Part shown: positions 44,514 to 56,276 of the stretch, piece by piece
Layout: every line of letters starts with the position of its first letter
Numbering within the stretch: position 1 is the first letter of the stretch
Source: Lantana camara
Taxonomy: Eukaryota; Streptophyta; Magnoliopsida; Lamiales; Verbenaceae
Direction: 5' to 3'
Assembly (NCBI GenBank): GCA_037501455.1
Contig: CM074858.1
Location: 94,958,501 to 95,022,500 of the forward strand
Length of the DNA: 64,000 nucleotides
Position numbers and translations under genes: made by a program
The notes under the pieces: model-generated
Told to the model about the DNA's origin: nothing
The model's input: the letters and a program-made list of their open reading frames with translations, nothing else
The model's database searches: none

Positions 44514-47123
44514 TGTAGCACCCGGAACGCCGAGATGCCACACCCCCGCACTATAGCTCAATCGACATACGAAATGGATAATCCGTACATGAACCAAACT
44601 ATAGCGAATGGGTGACAAAAGAAAATAAATCTCTAGCTAGGCGGGACTAACCCTCATAGAATACCAACATGCATAAATAATAAAACGGAAGCATAAGTTA
44701 CATTCACTTCATCAACAAAATCTTTCCTAACATTTACATAAATCCAATTCCCCAAAGATATCAAAATAAGTCAGACTTAATACATAGATACCAAGAGTAG
44801 TAACAATCTATATATGCATCATTAATGTACAAGAAAATGAGGAAGACAAGTGCTAGACCCAAAGAACAAAAGACCTGACTCGATCCCGCCTAGCATGCAA
44901 CCCGCAGACCTGAAAATGTTGAGGTGTCAGTCTACCAACGACTGAGTGAGGGGTTTATAAATAAATATTAGCGCAAATAACATGCAAGTTATAACCTCGG
45001 GTAAGGTTTTATACGGAAGTTATATAAGTTTAAGATGTAATACACTTTGCCCGAAATTATAACTATTCCCATTTAACAATTCAATCATTTATCAATTCAA
45101 TCCGTGGCCCGGGCGAGTGAGGGCAATTCTCCAACCTTACACCAATAGTGAACATTACATGCTTGTTTAATTATCATGTGATCATGCAATTCAATTAGAG
45201 TGCACACGTATCAATTTCATGAACTCCTTCACTCCGGGTGATGGTGGGTTTGCAAGGCCCTAACCATCCATGCTACATACGTTGGGAACATGACTCCCAC
45301 GTACGGGATTCCTTCCTCCACCAAACCTCCTGGTGGATTCAGGGGTTATCCCAAAGTTGTGAGGACAGTGCAAGAGTTACCCGTCAGCCTTTGCTTCCTC
45401 GGTTGGCTCAATACACTACCCTCGCGCCCAAATGTGAACATGCTTACTCGCCCAAAACACTATCAATCATGATAAGTTCAATGTCACGAAAACCATTTGC
45501 AATCCATAAGGTTTTGAGAAAGATATATATATATATATATTTTTTGGCCGAAAGCATCACTTAGGAGTTGTACGGGTTATATATATCTAGTAATTAAACC
45601 TCACCTTTGCCGATAATTAACAAGGATACAACTAGGATGCATGCTCCTCATCAACGGGAAGAAGATCTGTGTAAAAAGGGACAAGTGTTCGTGAGACACG
45701 ACTCGTATGCACCATTTAAGACGCACGGCAACGTCATGCATCGATATATCATGTAATAACAATCAAGGAATGTCAAATAAGAGCATAATTATCAATAATT
45801 CAAGTATATAACTCATATAAGTCACATACGGGAGCCAAGGAAGGGTAAGGAATGCAATAAGAGAGGTTTTGGTGAAGTTTTGGCAAAATGGACAATTTTA
45901 GGAAATGCACATGCTGAGGGAAAACTGGAATATCTTTAATTATAGAAGTGGGAATTGAGTTTTGTTTGTTGAATATGAAACTAGACACAAAGACCTTTCC
46001 AACGGTGTATGGCACGTTTTCTAGTTCAAAGCGAGGTGAAAATGGCGTAGGTCCGAAGTTGGACAAAATGCAGATTCTGGTGGGGTCGCGGGCGCGACCA
46101 AAACCCTTCACAAAATGGTCGGGGTATTTTTCCTAATTTTTCATGTAATTTTCCAAAATTCGAAAGTTGGCCAAAATGGGGTCGTGGGCGCGACCAGTTT
46201 TATGCATATTTTAGGTCGCGGCCGCGACCTGCGTCGCAGCAGCAGAAAAAAGGGGACAAACAGGGCATTTTCATGCCAAAACCCACCAATACAACAATAA
46301 ATGCAATTCCACTCCATAAAAAATATTGAAACACATCAAATACACACTATACTTCAATTATCTATCATTCCAACCATGGACTATGCATCAAAGTGCTAGA
46401 ATTTATCAAGAAAACCCCATAAATATATATATGCTTCCAACCTTCATGAAATTCAATATATTCATGCAATTTCCATTCCTTATGATCATTAACATGCTCT
46501 TAGCTTCAATCATGTAAGAATTCACCCTCAAATCCATAAACCCCCACTTGATCAAAATTTCAAGAATTTCACAAGACTTCATGCTATACCTTGAATCAAA
46601 GAAGGAATGATGAAATGATGATATAATGATATTGATGATCCTAGCTCTTCAATTCCTCAAGATATGGCTTGAATTTGAGATGAAATCTTCTTCTCTCCTT
46701 GTGGTGTAAATGTAGGTTTTCACTATGTGTGAGTGTGTGAGATTTTTGCTCTTGGAACCATATGGAAGAAATGAGATGAACTAAGATGATATATCCTAAA
46801 GTTTGGCATGAATATATGTGCTTCATCCATATTTGCACATAAGTCCTCCTTTTATTTGAATTAATGCAAACAAGTATAATCTCTAATCAATAATATATTT
46901 AACTCCAAGTCATGCTATACACTTAAGTACACAATTTCACATAAAAGAGCAATTAAAGATCATAGGATACAATTAAGTTATGTCACTTATTTCATGTAAT
47001 CTATATTAATGTCAATTCATATAAATAATAATTCATATAAAGGCATAGAGGTGTGATGCATATTATAGGATGAAAATTATAATAATAACACATAATGCAT
47101 AAATGGAAAACCGGGGCGTTACA
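44514..47123 (-). mobile_element. Solo LTR G, chromovirus-type (2.6 kb)
   Basis: Plus-strand ends are TGTAGCACCCGG and CCGGGGCGTTACA, flanked by GAGTG on both sides (44509-44513, 47124-47128). Its excision restores an open antisense frame (GFVATL then HCFDED). On the minus strand it starts TGTAACGCCCCGG and ends CCGGGTGCTACA, in the style of A, B, D and E. No internal region is present. A CA-free AT microsatellite lies at 45522-45542. Confidence 0.92.
46084..46230. repeat. GC-rich palindrome array in LTR G (GGTCGCGGCCGCGACC family)
   Basis: Three copies: GGTCGCGGGCGCGACC at 46084-46099, a one-mismatch copy at 46180-46195, and a perfect 18-mer AGGTCGCGGCCGCGACCT at 46213-46230. Confidence 0.95.
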
Positions 47124-47553
47124 GAGTGGCTACAAACCCAAATTCCTTGGATTGACAGAACTTCAACACAGCTTCCTTAGTCGCTTGGGACATATGCTCG
47201 GGGAGTATTCTGTTGAATTCCTCATCGCAGGCCTTCTTAGTGCCCTCAGTGATTTGGCTCCGGGCATTATTCAGTTGCTGATTTTGCTCCTCTAAGTTCT
47301 TGGCTATCGCCTCGTTGTCTTTCTAGGCTTTGGTCAATCTTTCGCGTAATTTCTTGCGAGCCTTCTCCTTCTTTTCCATCTCCTTGTTGACCTTGCCAAA
47401 CTCCATCTAGAGGGACTCAAGCTGGGCCCTCAGAAGATCATTCTTCTCTTGGATTTGAGCAAGGTGGCTGAACCGAGCCATCTTCTTGTATTTGGCCTTG
47501 CGCTTGACAAAAGTCATCGAGCGCTGTAGATTCGTCACCCTCGGGAGAACCGC

Positions 47554-47647
47554 CTAAAAGGAATCAACTTAATGCTTAGACGATTTTCAAAGAAGGAAAC
47601 AAAGTGTAATAAATGGGGAAGTACCTATAAAGGAACATAATTCTTAC
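47554..47647 (-). other. Candidate 94-nt intron in the antisense gene
   Basis: On the minus strand the donor is AGG|GTAAGAATT and the acceptor TTCCTTTTAG|GCG, both close to plant consensus. The intron is phase 0: the codons before it end LSR and those after begin AVLPRVTN, so splicing preserves the frame, while reading through meets stops. Length and A/T richness suit a short plant intron. A CTAAG branch-like motif lies upstream of the acceptor. On the plus strand it has no such signals. Confidence 0.65.
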
Positions 47648-47920
47648 CCTACTAAGGGAGTAGCAGAGGTCATCCACCACCTGGTTTGTGCTTTGGGCAA
47701 ACAGCTCCTTGCGAGTGCCAGTGAACTGCATCTTCTGAAAAATGCGGTACACCAAATTCCTTGTGGAGGGGCAATCCCTCAAGAGGGTGAGACCTGAGAT
47801 GGAGGCACGCTGGTACGTTCGATCCCCTGTGGTCTCAAAGGCTTAAATTCTTTCCTCCTCGAAAGAAGAGGTCTTTCCATCTCCTGGCTTGCCTACCACG
47901 ACAGTCTTTCCTTTCCCTGT

Positions 47921-49382
47921 TGTTGTAAGGTTTTACTACAGTTAAAAACCAATCGTGCAAGTGTACACTAACATACGCGTAGCACAATAGGATCAAACCC
48001 ACAGGGAAGGGGAATCAATCACTACTCTATATCCTTCTCTAATCTAAGTACCAAACGAAAAGCAATTTTTGTTGTTATCTATAAATCTACTAAAACAAAA
48101 ATTGACAATTAACTAGAAATAAACGCAAGTAATACTAAAACACACGGATTAACTCAGTAAACTAAACTGGTAGGGGAAAAGTGATGAATCATACAATCAA
48201 GAGCTGATATGATACTTGTTTGACAAGTGTAATTCTACAACCTAGTCACTTATATTTGTATTACCCTCTCTCAAGGTGTAACCAAGTGCTTAATTAGTGT
48301 TCAATGTTGCTCGGCGCAATCACCAATAGTTAATTAAACCATAGGAACAAGACTAGTGCAATTCAATATTCTAGCGGCTCGGCATGAAATAAGATTACTG
48401 TTGTATAAGCTAGGACCAAATCTCTTTGTACCCTATAACTTACAAGTTGTGAAAACCATCTAAATTACCATCACTCTTTCGATCTATAGGCAATTATCAC
48501 ACATGCTAAGGGTGATCAGACCATCGCAAGTCAATTCAAGCCTGTTTTCAAACTAAGAATTAACACAAGTCATTCAAGCATCTTATCAAACATCTATCAT
48601 GCAATCATCATCACTCCCCCTAGCCCTAGAGAATTAGCTACTCATAATTAAAGCAAAATTCATAAAACTAAAGGAAATTGCATTAAAATAATTCATAGTC
48701 ATCAACTCTAAACAAAATCTCAAAAACAAAAGCATAAACATTCAGTAATATCTAAAAATGAATCTAACATACGAAAACTAATCAAAACTAAACTTAAAGG
48801 AATTAGTTTGTAAATTAAAGCAACAATAAAACCAAAGATCGTTCTAAGAATTCAATCCTCTTGTCTTCTCGAATTCTCTGGAAATACTCTGAAAATTCCT
48901 TGTCTTCTCTCCAAAACCCTAGGTCTTGCCCTCGAAGAAAAGCTCTCTGAAAAAGACTCCAAAAATGCACTAATAAAGCAGCCCAAAGAATTCTCTCGCC
49001 GCCCTAGGTAACAGGTGCTACCTCTCCATGTACATTTGTTGTTAACGCCCGTTACTGCTTGAAATCGCCATAACGTTTTTATTAGTGGTAACGGGCGTTA
49101 CCACTTTCCTTCTACACAGGGGTAACGGGCGTTACCCCTCTTCTCTCGCCAAAAGCTCCACTCCTGTAGCTAGTAGCGGGGGTTACTAACTTTGAACTCC
49201 TAAGTGGTAACGGGAGTTACCATATTTTCTTCCAAAAATGCGTGAAATTGCTTCGCTTCGCTGTTTCTCAACTCCTACTCTAAAATCACCTAAACGGAGC
49301 AAAATAAACACATAAACGCATCAAACGACACCAAAAATATGATCTAATTACGCTCAAAACCATGCAATTTCTACACACAACA
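47921..49382 (-). mobile_element. Solo LTR H (1.46 kb), possibly Athila-like
   Basis: Ends TGTTGTAAGG and TACACACAACA, flanked by CCTGT on both sides (47916-47920, 49383-49387). On the minus strand the LTR start is TGTTGTGTGTAGAAATTGC, and near its end it reads CCCTGTGGGTTTGATCC and GTGTACACTTGCACG. Words of this kind precede a tRNA-Asp PBS in plant gypsy elements such as Athila, as I recall; the family is therefore tentative. The solo-LTR status rests on the ends and the perfect duplication. Confidence 0.8.
49007..49221. repeat. GC-rich palindrome array in LTR H (GGTAACGGGCGTTACC family)
   Basis: About six copies: 49007-49022 (degenerate), about 49041-49056, GGTAACGGGCGTTACC at 49087-49102 extending to 22 bases of symmetry, GGGGTAACGGGCGTTACCCC at 49119-49138, a degenerate copy near 49169-49186, and 49206-49221. 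Confidence 0.95.
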
Positions 49383-49674
49383 CCTGTTATTGGAACAGAA
49401 TCTGGCAATCTTTTCATTTTCTTTGAAGGAGGGGTTTGACCCTTAGGGATCTCTCTGATGACAACGCTCGTGCGCTGCCCTTGATGTTCCTTGGGAGCAA
49501 TTTGAAGAGGCCGGTCCCCGCCTCGTTGGTTGGAATTACCCCACTGGCGAGGGATGATTCTGTTGTCAGGGGTGGCCCCTCGGCCTTCCCCTCGATCCCT
49601 GCCAGGGGTGTTTGAGCTCTCACCGCGGCCGCCTCCCGACCGTCTCCTGGGCCACTGCCCGGACGGCCTAGCCT

Positions 49675-49722
49675 TTGTTGCTGTTGTTGTTGTTGTTGTT
49701 GTTGTTATTGCTGTTGTTGAGG
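49675..49722. repeat. (GTT)n microsatellite encoding poly-Gln on the minus strand
   Basis: A run of GTT/GCT triplets on the plus strand, read as CAA/CAG in the antisense gene. One TTA (TAA on the minus strand) interrupts it. Confidence 0.9.
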
Positions 49723-49785
49723 GCGCTCATGGTTTCTCCAAGCCCCCAAAAGTGTGGCCACGTTAGCCATGCCTCTTCTTGCCAT

Positions 49786-51134
49786 CAGAATATTAACACC
49801 TGACAAAAGAAATAAAATGAGGGTCAGTTTTCATTTCTAGATTACAAGGGGTAAAGTTAGTATTCCTATCTAAAGTTAGCATCCTAGATTCTATTCATCT
49901 CTCTCCAAATTTCGCTTCGGGGGGTTAGCAATAATCTCAGGAGGGCTTACAAGCCCACAAAGAAATAACCGCCACTAAAATATTCTAATGAAACAATACT
50001 ATAGTAATTGTGGCATTAATAGGTTGGTGATGACAATTGTCTTAATGGTCAATTTTGTTAAATGTAGTCATGCTAGTTATTCATAACTTATGGCTGTTTG
50101 AGAAAGTTATATTTCCATATCTCATATGGTGTTTAGTAATTATTAATTGATTAATTTTTTGTGCCAGTAAAATATATATCATCTTTAAATTGATTGTTTG
50201 TCCTTACTTACATGTGGGTCACTAGTATGATATTGCATGTTAATTTATCCGAAGAATTACCAACTAATAATTTTTACTATTAAATGTTAATTTGGGCTCT
50301 ATATCCTGAATACAAGAATAACCAGAATTATGTTGTATTTGGTATGGTGAATAATATCCTCCAACAGGTTTGGGTGCTTATATGGTTTGTTAAAATAAAT
50401 GTATAATATATTTATTATTTGTTGTTATATTTCACATATCTCATTTAAATTATTAATGAAATTATTACAAGGCTAATAGAGTGCTGACCTCTATAGAGAT
50501 GCATGAAGTTTGTGTCTTGGTAGCATGTTAAATATCAATAGAATATCAAAGTATATTTATAAATACATTAGCATTACAATCTTCGTTTGCTTAGTTATTC
50601 CATTTGAGATAGAACTAATATAATTTGGGGTTCTTAATTAGAATAATATGTGGAGGTTGGTACAATAAATTGTGGTGATATAACTATACTCAATTGTTGA
50701 GAAATGTGGGGGTACACTTGATATGTTTTACTGATTTATTTACAAATGTATAATTTATCTATTTAAAGGATGATGCTTCTCCTCTTAAATAAGTTGAGTG
50801 TCGGGGTAAATATGATAAAAATGAGGTAAGAAATTTTATTCAATCAATTCTCGTATTTACTCAATTATTAGATATATGATTTTAAAATTAACTTTCATGT
50901 GCTAGAACTTTGTTCAAGGAAAATGTGGGGGTTTACTGTGATTATCATGGAGTTATCAAAGTATAATATACTTATTTGGGCTACAAATATAGTTTGAGGA
51001 AAAGAAATGCTTTATAACAAAGTATTTAAATAATGGGCTAAAAGAGAGATAATCTCTAAAGACTAAGATATTCTTGTGATAATAATATTTGGTGGATCTT
51101 AGCAAAATGCAGGTTCTTATGAATATTTACCTAT
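49786..51134. other. End of element F and unassigned AT-rich DNA
   Basis: 49786 to about 49975 resembles the untranslated flank of the antisense gene and includes a purine run (TTCGGGGGGTTAG) that might be element F's polypurine tract, but no LTR start follows. 49976-51134 is AT-rich with no open frame, known domain, terminal repeats or target duplication that I could find. It directly precedes the second copy of the duplicated block, and because the window begins inside copy 1 I cannot tell whether it too is duplicated. Confidence 0.4.
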
Positions 51135-52064
51135 TGGGGAAGAACCGATGCAAGAAAAATGATCTATAAAGAGTGATGATGATCAAGAGATCGGGTGGTG
51201 ATAATTTAACCAAACATTATCTTATTAAGTTGATATAATCTTGTGGTGTTTGTTTCGTAAAACAGGTATACAAACACATGGGAAAATATACAAGAAGAGA
51301 AAGAAGGGAAAAAAAAACACAAAAAATACAGTGGCACTATATATTATTCCACGAGGTGAAAATTGCCGCAAATAACTAGTGAGGCTAGTAAGAGGCATTA
51401 TGCTTTACTCCATGAGATGGAAAAATTGCCTCAGGGGACTAGCGCAGAGGCTAGATCCTTTATCATCAAGGGGGATGGGCTAAGTCCATAAGGGAGTCAC
51501 CTCCGGGAGTAACCCAACCTTTGTGATTTGAGAACCCATGAATAAGGTTCAATGTGGTAGAAACAACCCGCAATGCGTGACTCGTTATATAGCACATTTT
51601 GAGGAGTGTGTTCAACAGAAACCTCCTTCCCATCACTAAGGTGAGTGCTATAAGAAAAGGTGCGTTAGGTTAGGCCTTGACCCTTAATGAGACCAAACTG
51701 GGAAAATCCACAAGGTATGGGCACTCATACCTTGGAGGGCTCACCTAAGTAAGAGTTTCCATGGGGCCGTAGCTATGGGTTGGGCTAAACCTAGAGACTC
51801 TCATGAAAATCAAGATAAAAGCACATGGCTATTAACCGTGCTAACTTGCTTGAACAAAAACCGATGTCAATATTGTGTGTGTGATGTATTGAAGTTTGGT
51901 CAAGGGACCTAATTCAAGGCGTAGTCCATTACGTCTCCCTCAAATGGAAATCATCAACACTAAGTATAGACTCAAGCCCGAGAGGCTCCTATACCCATTG
52001 CATGGTATTTAGTTGCCCTTGCATATTTCATATATATTTTGAAGTTTTAAACCTTGTGGGGGAT
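51135..52064 (+). mobile_element. Copia-like 3' internal region, copy 2
   Basis: Near-identical to 1-930, including the polypurine tract before the LTR. A few substitutions only. The region to its left (49976-51134) may contain more of the same element, but I could not identify coding sequence there. Confidence 0.5.
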
Positions 52065-52539
52065 TGTTGGAATTTCAAAGTTTTAAAACTCCAAAACTCA
52101 TAATCTACAAAATTAACTTTTGTAACTCTCCACATTTGCATTCATTTGGTTTTAATACCTCTAAGTTACAAAATGCATTCTAACCAATATAAACAGTGTC
52201 CTAGGGTTTAGTTAGAACACACACAAGCATTATATATCTAACTATATATCTATTCTCATATACTATATTTTGGACAATGTGATAAGATTTTGCTCCTTAG
52301 CTCTCTTGTGATCAAGCTCACAATAGGAGATGCCGGTTGTGGTCTTTTGGGTTTTATCTTGGGATGGTGATGAGCCGACAATACCCGTACGAAGAGGAGG
52401 CAAAATCACGATCTTAGGACAGCGTCAAGTGGCGTGACTCCTATAGGCCAGCCGTTCTATACTTATACTTTTAATTATTATTTTTTATTCTTATATATGC
52501 ACTATAAATTTGTAAGGAAAAGATTCAATTTCCACAACA
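52065..52539 (+). mobile_element. Copia-like 3' LTR, copy 2
   Basis: 475 bp, same ends as 931-1405 (TGTTGGAATT ... CCACAACA), with only three substitutions noted. Confidence 0.65.
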
Positions 52540-52742
52540 AATTATCATTCTCATTTTTCCGAAACAAAAGTAATTTTTTTTATAAAGGATAATACATAAA
52601 CCTTCAAGAGTATTAAGACTTTTTCAATTGGTGTTAATATTTTTATTAATGGTTCTTCCACTTAGAATTAAATATGGGTCAATTTTAGTTTTTTTTAGTG
52701 GTTGTGTATATTTGTACGTTTTAAATAAAACAATATGTATAT

Positions 52743-54124
52743 TGTAGTGCCCGGAGCGTGGGCCCCCACGTCCCTCGTACTAAGACCCAAACCCTCATAT
52801 GAAATGGAAAATCCATACACGAGCCCAAGTCGTAGCGAACGGTAGACCACACACTCACTAGGCTAGGCAGAGTTAAATTAACTCAAAGAGCGCAACAATA
52901 AATCAAATAGCGGAAGCAAGGAGTTCTAAAAACATATAATCAAAACCAACCATATACTCCAAGTATACGAAATATACAAAGCCAATTCAATTCATAAATC
53001 CAAGACAATATTCATATCATAGTCAATTCATTAAGCACAAATCCAAAACAAAATATGCAATGCACCCAGCACGACCTAAATCCAAAAGTGAGACTCGAAC
53101 GACCCACTTCTCCGCCTAGCTCGTGCATAAAAGACCTGCAAACTAAAAGTGGTAAAGGAGAGGGATCAGTCTTAATTCGACTGAGTGAGGGGGCTAACGC
53201 ACACCCACACGCTGTACGTATATAGAGCAAAACACGTAAAAGAGAAACGTTATGAATCGGGAATAGGTTTTGCATATCAAAACATTTCTTAAAAGCATTA
53301 CAAATCTTATACATATACATTACGTTCATAAAGACTCTATTCCCGTTCCATAATCCAAGCATTACATTAAAACTCGATGAGTACGAGCATCTACCGTTAG
53401 TCCTCATTCATTACATGAAACCCAAATCAAATTCAATTCCCAACACCCCGGTAATGGAAGAGCCGACCGACCCATCCATTAAATTGGTAAATTTCTCGAG
53501 GGGTAGCTAACCCACACGAGTCCTCCCCGGCTTTCACACCAAAGGCGCCAAGATCATCACGCCTTCCCAATCTCCTGGGGTCGTGTGTAATACCTCGGAT
53601 GGAAACTATACCCAGGGTTATCTCGACGGCAACGCCGAGCGTCCCAACCCGCAGCCTTCGTGGATCCAAAATTACCCTTTAGTTACCTTTCCATTCCATT
53701 CTCGCTCATTACATACTATTAACATTACATTCGTAAGCATTGAACTTTCATTAAAACATGAGCTCATATATGCTCGTAAATATAGCCCTTTCAAAAGCTG
53801 AAACTTGATCACAAGATCATAAACATAGCATATATTACACGTATTTAACTATAAATATATATTATATAGTTGCATGCGGGCTAGAAAATGAGCATTTAGG
53901 GTGATAGGTTGCTTAACTAAAAAAAAAAAAAAACCTAAACCTTACCATTGAACAAAAGAGTGTAGTGTGGTGCGAGAACACAACCCCGAACAACCTTTAA
54001 CTTCGGGTACAGCTCCTCCGGAAGCACCCCTGTGATAAACAAATGTAATATTAAAGACTTAGCCTCGATTATATACCATTTAGACGTACAACGATGCAAA
54101 CAAATGCAATATATGCAATGAAGT
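52743..54124 (-). mobile_element. Element A 3' LTR fragment, copy 2
   Basis: Matches 1609-2992 and stops at the deletion junction. It starts TGTAGTGCCCGG and is preceded by the same TATAT as in copy 1. Confidence 0.9.
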
Positions 54125-55023
54125 CGAAAATCAAGTTTGGAGTAAACCTTTGATCCTTATAGCAAGTCGAAAAGCTCTTCAATGTGCGGAAAAGGGTACT
54201 TGTTCTTCATTGTCATCCTATTTAGCTCACGATAGTCAATTCACATTCTCAAAATCCTATCTTTCTTCTTTATAAATAGAACTGGTGCACCCCACGGTGA
54301 ATAACTTGGTCGGATGTAACCACTAACAAGGAGCTCATCAAGTTGATTTCAACTCTTTCAACTCGGCCAGAGCCATTCGGTATGGAGAATTCGAATAAGG
54401 CTCTGCTCCCGAAAATAAGTCAATCACAAACTCAATTTCCCGTTCGAGTGGTAAAGAATCCAGAGTCTCAGGGTATATATTGAGAAAGTCCTTAACAACC
54501 TCGGTTTCCTCAATCTTAGCTTGATCCTGCGGCTTGTTGAGAAGATAAGTCACAAAACCCGTTGCCCCTTCACGGATGAACTTGTATGCTTCGATAAAAG
54601 AGAAAAGTGGTGGAGTCTTCAAACCATTACCAATAAACACATCCAAATCCAAACAAACCTTTTTCTTGAAACAGTCGATCAGGTCTCGGTGAAGAAAAAG
54701 TGAATCCATACCTAAGATAGCCCCGTGTCTGTCCATGGGCATCTTAATCCAATCCGCCAGAAAAACATGGCCCTCAATACTCATCGGAACCTCCTTAAAC
54801 ACACGGTTCATCTATAAGCTCCCCTCGAGAGGAGAACTAATCACATAACAAGAAGAAGTGCAAACAAAAAGCACATGCAAATAAGGAACCATGCCACGAG
54901 AAAGAAAAGAGTGTCTGGTGCCCGGATCAAATAATGTATGAATATGCATTACATGAATGTATATGGTACCTTCCACCACAGCATTAGGATCAACATCGGC
55001 ATCTTGCTCTTCTCCTCAAATAG
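54125..55023 (-). pseudogene. pol: Element B RT start and protease, copy 2
   Basis: The open piece 54338-54811 (157 codons) differs from 16375-16848 by only two residues that I can see (Trp to Arg and Pro to Ser near the C-terminus). It again carries the MDRHGAILGMD box and the EIEFVIDLF entry to RT. The first part of RT ([14 protein letters not shown] region) survives up to the junction at 54124. Non-functional for the same reasons as copy 1, and further shortened. Confidence 0.8.
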
Positions 55024-56068
55024 CATACGCATGGGCTCGAATCAATGGCCTTTGGCCCCCTTATTGTGCTCTGGGTGCCATCTCTGGACAAGTATCAATT
55101 TTATGATCCGCCTTGCCACACCTCAAACATAAGCCCAACCGACGCCTACAAGTATTATAGGTGTGAGAAGGCTGGCCACAATGCGAACAACCAAGCCTCC
55201 CTTGCTGAGGTGGTGGTGCTAGTCAACCCAAAAACTTTCCCACAGACTTTTGCTTCTTATCATGGCCCTTAGGAGCTTGACTTTGTTAAAATACGGGCCT
55301 TTTTCCTGCTCCTGATTCGGAGCCGGCATGGAAAGTCCTCGACTTGCTTTCCAAGATCTTAGCCTCGGCCTTCAAAGCTTTATCCGTGTCCTTCTCTCAC
55401 GTGCTCACATTAGGAACTCCAATCACATCCTTAATCTCATACTAAAACCATCCACAAATTGGAAAGCTTTAAGTTCATCATCTTCGGTAATATGAGAAGC
55501 ATAAGGAGCCAACAGGTTGAATTCTAAAATGTATTCATTCACCATTCTTCCCACTTATTTTAGATCAAGGAATTCCCTAAGCCTTCCAGCCCTTGCCAAC
55601 TGTGGTATGTAATTATTCTTAAATTCTCTTACAAAAGTCTCCAAGTCACCTCATCCCCATTAGATTGAATCTTTATGCTCACCGTGTTCCACTAATTTTG
55701 AGCCTCTCCTTGGAGTTGGAAGATAGAGAGGTCAACCATCTCTTGGGGACTACAACAGCATACCCAAAAGATATCTTGAATCTCCGCTAGCCAATCCTCG
55801 GCTTGTACATCATTACCACCATGGAACTTTGGTGGGTGATAAGAATGAAAATCCCTTTGACCTTGTTATAATCCTCTTTCTTGAACTGGGCAGGAGCCGG
55901 AGGTGGTGGTGGCGGTGGATTCTCACAGAGTCTTCGCTCAACATAATTCATAACTGCTTCCATAAAGTTTTAGGGGGTTGCTTTTGGATTTCTCCCTTGG
56001 GGAGAAGGAAAGCGGTCACGGCGATGCAGATGACCCGGAGAACGATCACGATCTCTTCGGGGAGGCAT
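55024..56068 (-). pseudogene. gag: Element B gag, copy 2 (broken)
   Basis: Starts at the ATG 56066-56068, equivalent to 18103-18105 in copy 1, with the same Arg-rich opening, a shared set of stops and two CX2CX4HX4C knuckles near 55060-55195. The shared stops show gag was already dead before the duplication. Confidence 0.75.
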
Positions 56069-56276
56069 CCTATAAAATCAAACACTGAAAATACATGTTT
56101 GATTAATTTATGATCATGAAAGCAAAGAATGCAACACTTAAATAATTCACAAAATCAAGAAATTAACAAGTAAATGCAAGAGCACATTGACAAGTTATCC
56201 CTAAGCCGTACAACCTAGACAAACTCGACACTAGAACTTCAATTTTGCAACCTAGAGCTCTGATACCCCTTTAGGA

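Larger units (their letters stand above)
44069..49785 (-). pseudogene. Antisense gene of Tat element F (broken; two exons)
   Basis: Minus-strand gene downstream of pol, in the position where Tat elements carry an antisense reading frame. It runs from the ATG at 49783-49785 (MARRGMANVATLLGAW) through a poly-Gln tract with an in-frame TAA (CAA to TAA) and a Gly/Pro/Glu-rich stretch. Then come solo LTR H, a central part (SISGLTLLRDCPSTRNLVYR), a consensus intron, and a charged coiled-coil-like part (QEKNDLLRAQLESL, VNKEMEKKEKARKKLRERL). After solo LTR G comes an acidic Pro/Ala/Glu-rich tail ending at 44069. Removing G and one target copy keeps the frame exactly; at H a one-base loss precedes the insertion. 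About four in-frame stops are visible in all. I recognise no catalytic domain; the function of such antisense products is not established. Confidence 0.75.
31901..49975 (+). mobile_element. Element F: Tat-lineage Ty3/gypsy retrotransposon, interrupted four times
   Basis: Plus-strand gag, protease, RT, RNase H, second (archaeal-type) RNase H and integrase in order, followed by a non-coding stretch and a long minus-strand gene. That is the arrangement known for plant Tat elements. No chromodomain is present. It is interrupted by a CACTA element (33881-36707) and solo LTRs I (37943-40133), G (44514-47123) and H (47921-49382), each with a target duplication. The 5' LTR is lost at the junction with LTR E. 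I see no clear 3' LTR, so the right limit is approximate. Confidence 0.8.

Noticed and set aside
29825..47123. LTR E and LTR G as the two LTRs of one large element
   Set aside because: Their palindrome sequences and bodies differ, and G has its own perfect GAGTG duplication, so G is an independent solo LTR.
49976..51134. Possible host gene with introns
   Set aside because: AT-rich, with scattered GTAAG and CAG words, but no exon with recognisable protein content on either strand.
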